From NCBI RefSeq assembly GCF_932526225.1, contig NC_064040.1, positions 17,097,994-17,161,993 of the forward strand: DNA of 64,000 bases. Direction: 5' to 3'. Of the stretch, positions 1 through 12,800 are shown in pieces. The notes under the pieces are model-generated. The model did not search any database and was not told where the DNA came from. It saw only the letters and a list, made by a program, of their open reading frames with translations. Each line of letters begins with the position of its first letter. Position 1 is the first letter of the stretch. The position numbers and the translations under genes are program-made. This DNA is from Nematostella vectensis. Its lineage: Eukaryota > Cnidaria > Anthozoa > Actiniaria > Edwardsiidae.

Positions 1-666
1 GGTTCTCATTTGACAGTGTTTGGAGTGCTTGCTTTTTGCCATCAAACATGCGCTCACCACACACGGCGGCTCAATGGCATTTAGAAAATCTCACGGGGTT
101 GATTGCAGGCAATAATTCTGGGTGCCTCTTACACTAGCCTCAGCTCTCTAATGCAGCCATTTGAAAAGCTAATAAAAAAAAAACTACAACCAAGTTCACA
201 TATTCTCGGATAGAAAACTGCTCTGAAACTCACCAGCTACACAGGCTAACTTATATGTTGCTAGGGCACCAGGAATATGGAAAGCATTAAGAGAAAACCC
301 TATGGGAGGGGGTACTCAGCTATAAGCATGATGTGGGAGAGGGGAAAGGAGCCCAATATTTTTTTCAATCTTCGATTATATACCCCAGTTACCAGACTTA
401 ACAATTCCCAAAAACTACCAAAATATCAAAATTCAGCCCAAAATACAAAACAGCATGACTATTGTGACATTCTTTCTATGGTGAGGTAGGGTTCAGACAC
501 CCCCCTGGGGTTGAACACATCATGCAAGCCAGTGTAAAATGTGTACCTTTGTGCTCATGTTTGAACAAGTGAAGAGTTCAACTGCATGAAAAATGGAGCA
601 ACAACATTTTTTTCATGCTTTTGAAACTCACTTAAACACTTGCTACACAGGCTACTATTCTCTTAC

Positions 667-3600
667 TTGAATTTTCTGGCACTTTGGGCTTCTCTGACGT
701 AGTCCACTTCCCACGCAAGCTCTCGTCTTGCTACTTCCACAGCATTTTCAGCGTAAAGCTCTTTTGGAAGGAGGCTAGCCATGTTCAGGATGGTCATTAA
801 GTTATTGATGTCGCTGTCAATACTATCTCCAACTCCAGGATACTAAAAGATCACAAAACAAAAAATGACCATATAAAGTACCAAAATACAGAGGAATAGT
901 AGTAAGGGGGGGGGGGGGTTGAGGGGTGGGGGGACCATCCAATAAAACTTGTCAGATAAGGCACTATCAGTATAAGGTACAATCTGTATTGAAGTTTGAT
1001 GGATAATGATGCACAACGGAAGACTGCAGGATGAATGTCTTTATCCAAGATGTATGCTTATATACTTATACAAAAATTTCTTGGTAGAGTTTTGTGTCTG
1101 TGTTTTGTATGTATGTATAGTATATATGTAGAACCCTAGTCTTTTTAATAATTCCAGATGTTTCATTCAGCAGATATTTGACCTTTATGACAGTATGTTT
1201 TTACCTGTATTTTGATGGCTACCTCCCTGCCATCCAGCAACACCCCTCTGTGAACTTGCCCAATTGATGCAGCTGCAAATGGCTTCTCATCAAATTCCAG
1301 GAGCTTACTTTTCCAATCAGCTCCAATCTCTTTCTTTAAAACATTCTAGAAGTGAAGAACAAACATCAGTACGAAAAAAAAAAAAAACACACAGAAACAA
1401 ACAAACAGTATTTTAAACTTGATTGCTTTGAGCATCTCAAATTCAAAGGCTTGATGTTAACTTGTCAATACTTAGAGAACCAGTGCCAGGCCCAGAGTGT
1501 ATACACCCTTCCAACACTTTGAATTGCTTCTAGGACTATGAAGCTAAAACCACATATTCAACTCCTGTTTATATATTTCTTTACATCATTATTATATTTA
1601 TATATTTAACAATTACACTATGAGCTCGAGTTTTCTATGAGTGAATAGATAGTCAACGAAGGGCATAGTGCCTCTGTTTTAGTGTAAATCCACTCAAATA
1701 ATAACTTAGAAAAAATTAAGATTTTAATAATTCTCAGCAATAAATAACCGCTTTTTGCTCGAAATTACCGCTTTTTGCTACTCATTATCTATGGCTTAAT
1801 AGATAGTGAGTACGGAAGCTAGTGAGTGGATTTATACTGGATGCTTAATATATTGCCCCCTCTCATGGATCTGACCCAAGTGGTTTCAAAGAATACTGTA
1901 CCTCCAGCTGCCACTTGGGCATGAAATCTGCGCTGTTACGGACCCTCTCAAAGATGGCAAGTAACTCTGGAGCAATCAGGGCGTTATCTGTGACATTAAC
2001 ATTAAAGGGAAGCTTGTAAAACTATCCAAGTCAAACTAATAGTTGAAACGAATCTTGAAGTTGTCAGGTAATCTAGAATACTTTACCTTGTATGCTTAGC
2101 ATCTGGCCAAGTTTCAAAGCAGCTCCTCTCATGCGACACAATGTATTCACAATCTTTTGGACGTTTGCCTCTGTCAAGAATGCGCTGCCTGTCTTTTTTG
2201 ACAAGTTATCCACTAAAGGAATATAATTTTTTTTCACAAAAATGTGTAAAAGGGGATTTGATGGCATTCAACATATACTGTGCGATGAGCCTCTTTATAG
2301 AAAATGAACTAGACTGTAGTCTGCCGAACAGTAAAACAGTAGCAAGACTCACAAAAATTACTGTATCTAGAAAAGATAAATCTTGGGTTAGGGACGAGTT
2401 TGAGTTAGCCATGTCAGAGTTGTCAGGATTCAACAGTTGTTAAACAATATAAACATTTTGATAGGTGCTAGGAAGAATTAATTTTTCAGACTTCTCAAGA
2501 CATCTTTCTTCTCTGTAAAAAAATGATGAACAGCTGTCTGGAATGCATCCAGATCTCTGGACAGCATCTTCAATCTAGTGCCTTGCTCTATAATGATAAT
2601 AGTTAGTCTGTTATTATATTTATTATATTACTGAACATTTATAACTTATTGTATAAATTATTAGAAATCACTGTACCTTGCTTTAAACCAAGCTGTCCTT
2701 TTGTGATTTCTGATATAGCCCCAAGTGTTACACTAGCCAGAAGACCTGAGAGAGATATGATTCTCATCACTTTCAATATACTTAGCAGGTGGGTAATCAA
2801 AGGAAGACACAAGAACACCCACCATACTCATCATCCCAAAAATAGTTTATAATACAGGGTTTCCTATGCCTTTAACTTAATACCTTTTTACATACATTTC
2901 CAAATGACACTACAACAAAATAATATCTTGTACTTTCTTAAGAGTGGGCTGTTAAGTGTAACTATGTTTCAGCTACTGTGTTATGCACATATAAAGTTGC
3001 AAAAGATTTCAAACATTTCTCTCCTTACATATAAAGTTGCATACATTTTAATAACCTACCGCCATAGTTGACGAGCCGGCCCACTCTAGAGGTTGGCACT
3101 GCTCTCTCCTGTGACCGGGCGCTAAGCTGAAGACATCAACACAACATTTAGGGGTGCAGGGCCATAGTAAGGGGTGGGGCATGTAACCAGGTGCTAAGCT
3201 GAAGACATCAACACAACATTTAGGGGTGCAGGGCCATAGTAAGGGGTGGGGCATGTAACCAGGTGCTAAGCTGAAGACATCAACACAACATGTAGGGGTG
3301 CAGGGCCATAGTAAGGGGTGGGGCATGTAACCAGGCGCTAAGCTGGAGACATCAACACAACATTTAGGGGTGCAGGGCCATAGTAAGGGGCGGGGAATGT
3401 AACCAGGTGCTAAGCTGAAGACATCAACACAACATTTAGGGGTGCAGGGCCATAGTAAGGGGTGGGGCATGTCACCAGGCGCTAAGCTGGAGACATCAAC
3501 ACAACATTTAGGGGTGCAGGGCCATAGTAAGGGGTGGGGCATGTAACCAGGTGCTAAGCTGAAGACATCAACACAACATGTAGGGGTGCAGGGCCATAGT

Positions 3601-6600
3601 AAGGGGTGGGGCATGTGAGCGGGCGCTAAGCTGAAGACATCAACACAACATTTAGGGGTGCAGGGCCATAGTAAGGGGTGGGGCATGTAACCAGGCGCTA
3701 AGCTGGAGACATCAACACAACATGTAGGGGTGCAGGACCATAGTAAGGGGTGGGGCATGTGAGCGGGCGCTAAGCTGAAGACATCAACACAACATGTAGG
3801 GGTGCAGGGCCATAGTAAGGGGTGGCGCATGTAACCAGGCACTAAGCTGAAGACATCAACACAACATGTAGGGGTGCAGGGCCATAGTAATGGGTGGGGC
3901 ATGTAACCAGGCGCTAAGCTGACGACATCAACACAACATGTAGGGGTGCAGGGCCATAGTAAGGGGTGGGGCATGTAACCAGGCGCTAAGCTGACGACAT
4001 CAACACAACATGTAGGGGTGCAGGGCCATAGTAATGGGTGGGGCATGTAACCAGGCGCTAAGCTGACGACATCAACACAACATGTAGGGGTGCAGGGCCA
4101 TAGTAATGGGTGGGGCATGTAACCAGGCGCTAAGCTGAAGACATCAACACAACATGTAGGGGTGAAGGGCCATAGTAATGGGTGGGGCATGTAACCAGGC
4201 ACTAAGCTGACGACATCAACACAACATGTAGGGGTGAAGGGCCATAGTAAGGGGTGGGGCATGTAACCAGGCGCTAAGCTGAAGACATCAACACAACATG
4301 TAGGGGTGCAGGGCCATAGTAAGGAGTGGGGCATGTAACCAGGCGCTAAGCTGAAGACATCAACACAACATGTAGGGGTGCAGGGCCATAGTAAGGGGTG
4401 GGGCATGTAACCAGGCGCTAAGCTGAAGACATCAACACAACATTTAGGGGTGCAGGGCCATAGTAAGGGGTGGGGCATATAACCAGGCGCTAAGCTGAAG
4501 ACATCAACACAACATGTAGGGGTGCAGGGCCATAGTAAGGGGTGGGGCATGTAACCAGGCGCTAAGCTGAAGACATCAACACAACATGTTGGGGTGCAGG
4601 GCCATAGTAAGGGGTGGGGCATGTGAGCGGGCGCTAAGCTGAAGACATCAACACAACATGTAGGGGTGCAGGGCCATAGTAAGGGGTGGGGCATGTAACC
4701 AGGCGCTAAGCTGAAGACATCAACACAACATGTAGGGGTGTAGGGCCATAGTAAGGGGTGGGGCATGTGAGCGGGCGCTAAGCTGAAGACATCAACACAA
4801 CATGTAGGGGTGCAGGGCCATAGTAAGGGGTGGGGCATGTAACCAGGCGCTAAGCTGAAGTAATCAACACAACATGTAGGGGTGAAGGGCCATAGTAAGG
4901 GGTGGGGCATGTGAGCGGGCGCTAAGCTGAAGACATCAACACAACATGTAGGGGTGCAGGGCCATAGTAAGGGGTGGGGCATGTGAGCGGGCGCTAAGCT
5001 GAAGACATCAACACAACATGTAGGGGTGCAGGGCCATAGTAAGAGGTGGGGCATGTAACCAGGCGCTAAGCTGAAGACATCAACACAACATGTAGGGGTG
5101 CAGGGCCATAGTAAGGGGTGGGGCATGTGAGCGGGCGCTAAGCTGAAGACATCAACACAACATTTAGGGGTGCAGGGCCATAGTAAGGGGTGGGGCATGT
5201 AACCAGGCGCTAAGCTGGAGACATCAACACAACATGTAGGGGTGCAGGACCATAGTAAGGGGTGGGGCATGTGAGCGGGCGCTAAGCTGAAGACATCAAC
5301 ACAACATGTAGGGGTGCAGGGCCATAGTAAGGGGTGGCGCATGTAACCAGGCACTAAGCTGAAGACATCAACACAACATGTAGGGGTGCAGGGCCATAGT
5401 AATGGGTGGGGCATGTAACCAGGCGCTAAGCTGACGACATCAACACAACATGTAGGGGTGCAGGGCCATAGTAAGGGGTGGGGCATGTAACCAGGCGCTA
5501 AGCTGACGACATCAACACAACATGTAGGGGTGCAGGGCCATAGTAATGGGTGGGGCATGTAACCAGGCGCTAAGCTGACGACATCAACACAACATGTAGG
5601 GGTGCAGGGCCATAGTAATGGGTGGGGCATGTAACCAGGCGCTAAGCTGAAGACATCAACACAACATGTAGGGGTGAAGGGCCATAGTAATGGGTGGGGC
5701 ATGTAACCAGGCACTAAGCTGAAGACATCAACACAACATGTAGGGGTGAAGGGCCATAGTAAGGGGTGGGGCATGTAACCAGGCGCTAAGCTGAAGACAT
5801 CAACACAACATGTAGGGGTGCAGGGCCATAGTAAGGAGTGGGGCATGTAACCAGGCGCTAAGCTGAAGACATCAACACAACATGTAGGGGTGCAGGGCCA
5901 TAGTAAGGGGTGGGGCATGTAACCAGGCGCTAAGCTGAAGACATCAACACAACATTTAGGGGTGCAGGGCCATAGTAAGGGGTGGGGCATATAACCAGGC
6001 GCTAAGCTGAAGACATCAACACAACATGTAGGGGTGCAGGGCCATAGTAAGGGGTGGGGCATGTAACCAGGCGCTAAGCTGAAGACATCAACACAACATG
6101 TTGGGGTGCAGGGCCATAGTAAGGGGTGGGGCATGTGAGCGGGCGCTAAGCTGAAGACATCAACACAACATGTAGGGGTGCAGGGCCATAGTAAGGGGTG
6201 GGGCATGTAACCAGGCGCTAAGCTGAAGACATCAACACAACATGTAGGGGTGTAGGGCCATAGTAAGGGGTGGGGCATGTGAGCGGGCGCTAAGCTGAAG
6301 ACATCAACACAACATGTAGGGGTGCAGGGCCATAGTAAGGGGTGGGGCATGTAACCAGGCGCTAAGCTGAAGTAATCAACACAACATGTAGGGGTGAAGG
6401 GCCATAGTAAGGGGTGGGGCATGTGAGCGGGCGCTAAGCTGAAGACATCAACACAACATGTAGGGGTGCAGGGCCATAGTAAGGGGTGGGGCATGTGAGC
6501 GGGCGCTAAGCTGAAGACATCAACACAACATGTAGGGGTGCAGGGCCATAGTAAGAGGTGGGGCATGTAACCAGGCGCTAAGCTGAAGACATCAACACAA

Positions 6601-8375
6601 CATGTAGGGGTGCAGGGGCATAGTAAGAGGTGGGGCATGTAACCAGGCGCTAAGCTGAAGACATCAACACAACATGTAGGGGTGCAGGGCCATAGTAAGG
6701 GGTGGGGCATGTAACCAGGTGCTAAGCTAAAGACATCAACACAACATGTAGGGGTGCAGGGCCATAGTAAGGGGTGGGGCATGTAACCAGGCGCTAAGCT
6801 GAAGACATCAACACAACATGTAGGGGTGCAGGGCCATAGTAAGGGGTGGGGCATGTGAGCGGGCACTAAGCTGAAGACATCAACACAACATGTAGGGGTG
6901 CAGGGCCATAGTAAGAGGTGGGGCATGTGAGCGGGCGCTAAGCTGAAGACATCAACACAACATGTAGGGGTGAAGGGCCATAGTGAGGGGTGGGGCATGT
7001 GTCTTAACAATATTAAGGAAATGACCAGTAGGGGCCTGGCTTGCTCCTACCATCCTCAATATTCTGAGGCCTGCTACATCTCTGGGTGGGTGTTACTTTA
7101 CCCCTTTGGGTCAAGAATAAAGATAAAAGGCACAATATTTACATATGACGGAGGTCCTTAATTACTTTAATTCCCTATAGCAGATTTATATTAGTGTGAT
7201 TGTAGGTTTTTTTCACTGTTTACAGCTAAAATTTATTGTTGTGTGCCCTCTATTTTTCTAAACTAAAAAAAATTTGCTGGGTTTTCTGATCTGCCAATCA
7301 TTGGAGGGGGGAGGGGGGAAACTTTGGGCACTTTGAGCTTGCATCTCCCTGCTTTCAATTTCAGTAAAAAACATGACTTGAGCTTTTCTAAAAGAATTGT
7401 GTAGACAAGTGTTTTTTTTATGCTGAGAGAAGGTTGGATGGTGGCAGCACATATAGTTAATGCTTTACGTGTCAGTAAAAAAAAAAAAATGAAACCAGCA
7501 CCAGTAGTTTTCTCCTGACTGCCGTAGACTCTTCCTAAGAAAATAAACTCTTCTTTAGAAACTAGATCAGTTAAGTAGCGGAATCTAAAGGAGAGAGTGC
7601 AAACCTGAAGGAGGAAGGCAGAAAGTAGTCTCTAGGCCTCGTTTTACATGCCCTGCCTCCTCTTATGACTAACAGATCACAAAACACTGTAAAAAGGTTC
7701 CCATTTTGAAAACTGGAGGCAACAATGAATCGGGCTGTAATGTTTAAAGCATACATTCGTCTGGTAGAGGGGGCGAGGACGAGGGGGGTGGAGGGTAGGG
7801 GGGGGGCAGAGCTGCTTTTTAAATTCCTCTTAAGTTATTTTTTATTTTATTTTTTTTTTATACCTTTATGATATGGCCATATATGCCTTTGTGAAGTATA
7901 TTATTAAACGTAAACGTAAAGGCTTTGTTTTGGGTCATACTAAAAAGCTTACTTGTTGTTTCCGTCTAGCCTTGGCTGCAGCACTTCCGGGAATTTGTGA
8001 AGCACCTTTACGACTGAGCTTCTGATCCGCCTTGACCTCTGATGGGCCGATAGTAGTATGGTCTTGGTTCCTATATATAGCACGGGACGTGCAGAGCAGC
8101 CTTCTACAATAATGATACATCGCACGTGCGCCCTTGGAATCGTAATCCCTAAACGAAGGAAGGGCTGGGGAACAGTTCGCTTTGGTATTAGTAGAAAAAA
8201 AAACATTTCTCCTTGTATTGTTCACACAGCAGTATTGTGTGGCAGTATCTTCACCCAAATAAACAACTGAAGGGGAAGCTTTAGCGACAGCACGTTGTTT
8301 GAGTGTGACGTAACAATTTCCTTCCCCAAGTAGAAGAACCGCTCCTCGCGAACTATTCAGCGTCCTCAATGCCAT
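667..8375 (-). CDS. COQ8: COQ8/ADCK3-type UbiB atypical kinase, first seven coding exons (3' part outside window)
   Basis: Coding exons on the minus strand: 7953-8375, 3060-3126, 2677-2745, 2087-2212, 1902-1987, 1205-1345 and 667-842. Every junction is GT-AG and all phases agree, giving about 362 residues before the left edge. The family is a mitochondrial matrix-side kinase-like ATPase supporting coenzyme Q assembly. The sequence shows the arginine/serine-rich N terminus expected of a mitochondrial presequence (exon 1), the juxtamembrane motif [10 protein letters not shown] followed by a hydrophobic stretch (exons 2-3), the UbiB-specific KxGQ motif within [11 protein letters not shown] (exon 4), the alanine-rich loop [11 protein letters not shown] with the following VAIKIQ lysine (exon 6), and [14 protein letters not shown] (exon 7). 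The start is the first ATG of an open exon. Later catalytic exons are outside the window. Intron 1 is almost filled by a 72 bp repeat array. COQ8A and COQ8B paralogues cannot be told apart here; the family call is near certain. Confidence 0.92.
1675..1843. mobile_element. Small MITE-like element in COQ8 intron
   Basis: Two inverted ends, AGTGTAAATCCACTCA at about 1680 and TGAGTGGATTTATACT at about 1825, bracket some 160 bp. The interior holds two tandem copies of an 18 bp unit containing ACCGCTTTTTGCT. There is no coding capacity. The terminal inverted repeat resembles that of a non-autonomous DNA transposon, but I could not find a clear target-site duplication. Confidence 0.45.
3106..6998. 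repeat. 72 bp minisatellite, about 54 units, anchored on the COQ8 exon 2 acceptor
   Basis: About 54 tandem units of 72 bp lie in COQ8 intron 1. Read on the minus strand each unit contains GATGTCTTCAG followed by CTTAGCGCC, the same sequence as the 3' splice site and first bases of COQ8 exon 2, which is the last partial unit of the array. Because 72 is a multiple of three and one minus frame lacks stops, the array reads as a 1320-residue open frame (7010-3048). Unit variants change amino acids freely (Gly-Tyr to Ala-His, Thr to Lys, Pro to Leu or Ser, Cys to Phe), so there is no sign of selection on a protein. I treat it as noncoding. Confidence 0.95.
3600..6623. repeat. Higher-order duplication of 21 units (1512 bp) inside the 72 bp array
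   Basis: Rare unit variants recur at a fixed distance of 1512 bp, which is 21 x 72: GGTGGCGCAT at 3821 and 5333, the TAATCAAC variant at 4861 and 6373, and the TTTAGGGG variant at 3651 and 5163. Two adjacent blocks (about 3600-5111 and 5112-6623) therefore come from one recent duplication of 21 monomers. Confidence 0.9.
7011..7952. other. Remainder of COQ8 intron 1
   Basis: I see no exon, RNA gene or recognised element here. It holds short homopolymers and a G-rich tract near 7770-7810. The intron begins with the exon 1 donor GTAAGC read on the minus strand at 7952. Confidence 0.6.
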
Positions 8376-9830
8376 TTCTTTACCCCGCTACGGTCACTTT
8401 GTCATCTATAAGTGGACATGGTACAGTAATCGTTGATTTGATATAAGGTTCGGCGCGGATCACGGTTTTCCAAAACGGCTAAAGTCGATCTTCGTGGCTC
8501 GTGCAGCAGAACCAGTCGCTTTCGTTTGTTTTGTGAGCCCGCGATCTCAGATTACGTAATGAGGTCGACCTGTCACATGGCTCACCAAACATTGGGAATA
8601 TAGATAACACGGATCTTTTAGTCCCTACCTCTCAACATAGTTAATTAAGTATGCTCTAAAATATAATGACGAGGAATGGCATTTTCTAGCAAAGTCGGGG
8701 GAGGGTCGAATTGGCGAGCACTTTGGCGAGCATGTTGGCGGCCCGTTTTTGTTAAACGAAGTTGAGTATTTCGGTGTTGAAAAACTCGAGTAATGAGCAC
8801 ATTGATTTTTTTTCGTGCATCAAGACATTTAGTGTGTTGTACTGTATAATTGAAAAAAAAAAAAAAAAACACTTTCACGTGCGCATAAATCACTCGAAAT
8901 TAAAAGGTTTTACGGGCAGGTCACCGAGTGCCGCTACGCACAGGCTAGGCGCCTAAGGCACCCTACGTGCGGTAATCTTTTATACACTAGCACGTCATAT
9001 TGAGTTGTAATCCTCAGCCTCTTTTGGGTTATATTGTAGTGATAACATGCATGTTACTTAAAAATGCATGCATGTAAAATAAAATTTTTTTGCGCTCAAT
9101 AAAAACTGAATATAATACAAACATTATGCGATTTAGTTCAAAATTTGGAAAGAGTCATCAACTCCCTGGTAGTATACATGTGTTCTATCTTCATTCTATC
9201 CGGTCATCTGCGAGGGGGGCTGGAATGCGCGTTGGGAAAGGACCCATAGACTGCCGCAAATTATGCACCCTCATTCTCAAGTACCAGATCTGATGTGATA
9301 CAAATTTAACAACGCTCTTCCGCCAAAGCAAACATCACCTGCACTGCGCACTTCACACACAATTCGTCCCACCATAACATAGCATCAAATGATATAAAAT
9401 GGTGAAACGCAACCTCATCATCTTAGAGGCTAAAGATAAATTTCGTTGGTTTTCTATTATTACCGGAAAATAGCGTCACGGAAATCTACCTTATTTGCTG
9501 AAAAGGAAGTAGCAAAATTTGTTATTCACACTCTTTTCCCGCTAATTTGTCGAGAGAGAGCGCCCAAGTGAACTGTTACTGTAATCAAGACAGGGAGCCC
9601 AATATTGAATTGTGATTGGTTGATTGAAGGTGCGAAATCGATCTGTCGTTTCGATTGATTATTCCATGACAGAATTTGAGAATGTAAATGGTAGATAGTT
9701 TCGATGTAAATCTCAACGTATTGTCAATGCTAAAATTATTCCTAGTCTACAATCATCAAGGAAGAATGGATTATGGCTTGACTGTACTGGCGGTGTAAAC
9801 ACTTGGTAATGTTTTTCGATTGAAAGCAAG
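8376..9830. promoter_or_regulatory. Divergent intergenic region between COQ8 and CCDC85
   Basis: The 1.45 kb between the two divergent start codons has no supported coding sequence. It must contain the promoter or 5' leader of both genes. I see no clear TATA box; there is an A-run near 8852 and CpG-containing stretches close to each start. A shared bidirectional promoter is possible but not shown. Confidence 0.45.
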
Positions 9831-12800
9831 ATGAACCAAACTGCTCGTGTGCAAGTTATCGAGGCGGGAAGACCTACAAGTGTGTCGCAGAGCGAACATG
9901 ACAAAGTACTAGAAAAGCTAAGACAGTGCGAAGCGGAAAAAGTTCAAATAATAAAGGACCATGGCACGTTGATGAAAGAGTTTAACACGAGAATGCAAGT
10001 CCATCTGGAGGAGATTCGTTTGTTAAAGGAGGTTAATCATAAACTTCAAACCGACATGCAGGAACTTCGGGATCTCTGCTGCTATTTAGACGATGACCGA
10101 CACAAATGTAGAAAACTTGCTCGTGAATGGCAGAGATTTGGTCGCCACACCGCCACAGTTATGCGAAACGAAGCAGCATCCTACCAAGAAAAACTCCATA
10201 TTTTAGAATTGCGAGAAAGCCAGATCTCGACCGAAAATAACGAATTAAAAGAGCTGTGCTTGTATCTCGATCAGCAACGTAAAACAACACGGAGTGCAAC
10301 ATGTAGTAATTGCACAAAAAGTACGGATTCACAGCCAAATCCCTTGGTAAATGGAACTCTAGACACGGTGACTAAAGGTATATGGAAGAAATAATCCATA
10401 CAGGGGTTTATTTTAGACCCTGAAATATATCGTGCAATGATTTGGAACGGAATCAAGCCAAAAGCCGGCCAATTGTTTACGCTCAAAAGAGCTTGTCCCC
10501 GGGAATCTAAGTGGAAAGCATTTTCAAAGAATTTTAAATTGTTTGTCCTTTTGTTGAGTACAGGAAGAATTTATCCCTGCCTCGAGCAGCCACTTAGCCG
10601 CTAACGTAAAATTGCTCTGCATCGAACCATTGCTGCTGTTTTATTGTAGTAAGATCTGTATTGATTATTCGTAAAATGAAAAGCACCGGGTATAATGCCT
10701 AACTAGCCTTGTTATAAAGTACAACACCTTGCTCTATAGTAACAGAGTTCAATTCACACCATCAATCTCCCCCGAGACACATTCACTACGCCGTACAAAC
10801 TCTTTGATTGATGTGACAAGAAGGACAAAAAACTTGCACTGCTCCTCGGGGCAACACTCATTTATCTTCTTATCCATTTTTAATTTCATTCCAGGCCCGG
10901 GTTATTCAGAGAAACTCGAAACTCGTCTCAGTAACATTGGAACCGAAAGAGCTCCAATACGAAAGGTGAGATTTTACTCGTAAAGAATCACGATTTTCGG
11001 GTGCTATGTTTTGACTGGTACCAAAGTGGTATAAAAAGCACCTTGGCGAGTTTCCGGCGTTTAATGTTTCCACAGTAACCCCACAAATGGTTTGATATTA
11101 GGCGTCGGCAACAATGGAACATTAGTAGAAGTGTCGGGCCATTTATCTTGTGAAATACAGTCTCTTAAATTGTACATGATACCAATTAATTATCGAAGCA
11201 TGTGATAATGCAATCAATTGCCACTAAAATTATTTCTCTAATCTTTTTATTAAGTTTTCCAGTGTATGAACATAGTCAATTTATGTTTAAATCAACAAAT
11301 AGGACATTCTTAGATGAAAAGACAGAAAAATATGCAGATATGCGATAAGTATTCTCTAATGCCTCTAATCCTACAAAATTAAGTTAGAAACCAAAGTTCA
11401 GCCTCAACTATGTTCAGAAAACCACATGTGCAAGACAACACTTTAGACAATTTGATTAAAGTCATATGTTCGTAATCATCTTTTATAAAATCTCAATGAT
11501 AACTCAATAGATAACCCAGCAAAGGTCATGTTGTGAATTTTCAGAAATAAACATGCATGTATTGAACCAGAGTTTAATTGGTTGAAAAAACAAAACAAGA
11601 TCAAGGTCTCAAAAGATTAACCCTGTGTTGGTCATTTTAAACTTATTTGTTGGGAAACTTGTGAGTAACTTTAATGATTTAAATAAATGTTGAGTGGCAG
11701 CCCGTTGTTTCTGCTATTGCTCACTGTCAAAGTCAAGTAACCGTCTGATGTTGTTAAGGTTTCAACATTGCTGGGTTTTCTGGATAATCACATGTAAGAG
11801 AGTGTCTTTGTCTTGTTATTCTGAGTTCTGTTCTTATCAATATCCATTGAGCAAACAAATAAGGAATATTAGAATCTCTAAGGAAGCTAGGGACTGAATA
11901 ATAATTACATGCTGACATTAAAACTCTTGATAATCAAAAGAAAGGATGTGTTTTTTATATTAAAGATACCTTTTTGATTGGCTCTATAGATAGAAAATAC
12001 AGATGATGCAGCGTTGTTGCTCTAGAATAAAACATGTTATGTCTAAAAAAATTGTGGAAAACTATTTCTGTGTTAAATTATGCAGTTGGATAAATATCTG
12101 ATTTTGCTTAAGGGTAGGGACTTGTGCTAAGAGATTCTGTGATCTTTCGGGTGGCAAATTCAAGCCATAATAAACACAGAAATTACTGTGCCCGTTACCA
12201 AAGAGAACAAAATAAAATCTTTAAATAAAAATAAACCCTTTCTGAAAAAAAAAAACTTTCTGGCTTTATTTGTAAGCCTTAAATATTAAAGCTGCTTTTT
12301 GTTACTGTTATTTTGCTGTTAAAAGCCTGAGCTGTGCTAGTCTCCAATCCAAAAGTCAAATGACAGGGCTCTCATTAGCTTTCAGAGTAGGTGATAAAGA
12401 TTGATAAGTAGGGGGTGGAAGTTATTTTATCTCTTTAGTTCAAATAAAACTTAAGTCAACATTAAAAAAAAATAGGTGGCGCTTGGTGGGGCCTAATGAA
12501 ACCATTATTAGTTCCCATGTAATGATAACCTTCCATTTTTGTCCTAAAAATGCACAAAACTTGTGTCCTCCTTATTAATGGGAATAGAGAAGACCTGCAT
12601 AATGTGTATTTTATGTTTCTTTTCTTTCAGAGTTTAGAGGATATCAGTGACAGAGGAGCAAGGAAAAGAGTGTCTTTTTCTATGCCTGATGAGCTGACAG
12701 AAACAGTGAGTACCAGAACATCCTTTTTCTCTTTAATTTCAGTTAATAGGAAGTATCATGCAAAGCGGATAAGCCACATCACTCACAAACAACACAGATG

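Noticed and set aside
2460-2590. Possible extra COQ8 exon (minus strand)
   Set aside because: It has a plausible acceptor at 2588, but no donor in the right phase, and exon 3 joins exon 4 directly with matching phase and good family similarity.
3048-7010. The 1320-codon minus frame as a real repeat protein gene
   Set aside because: It is a 72 bp minisatellite in a COQ8 intron; unit variants are mostly amino-acid changing and the end of the frame overlaps COQ8 exon 2 in another frame.
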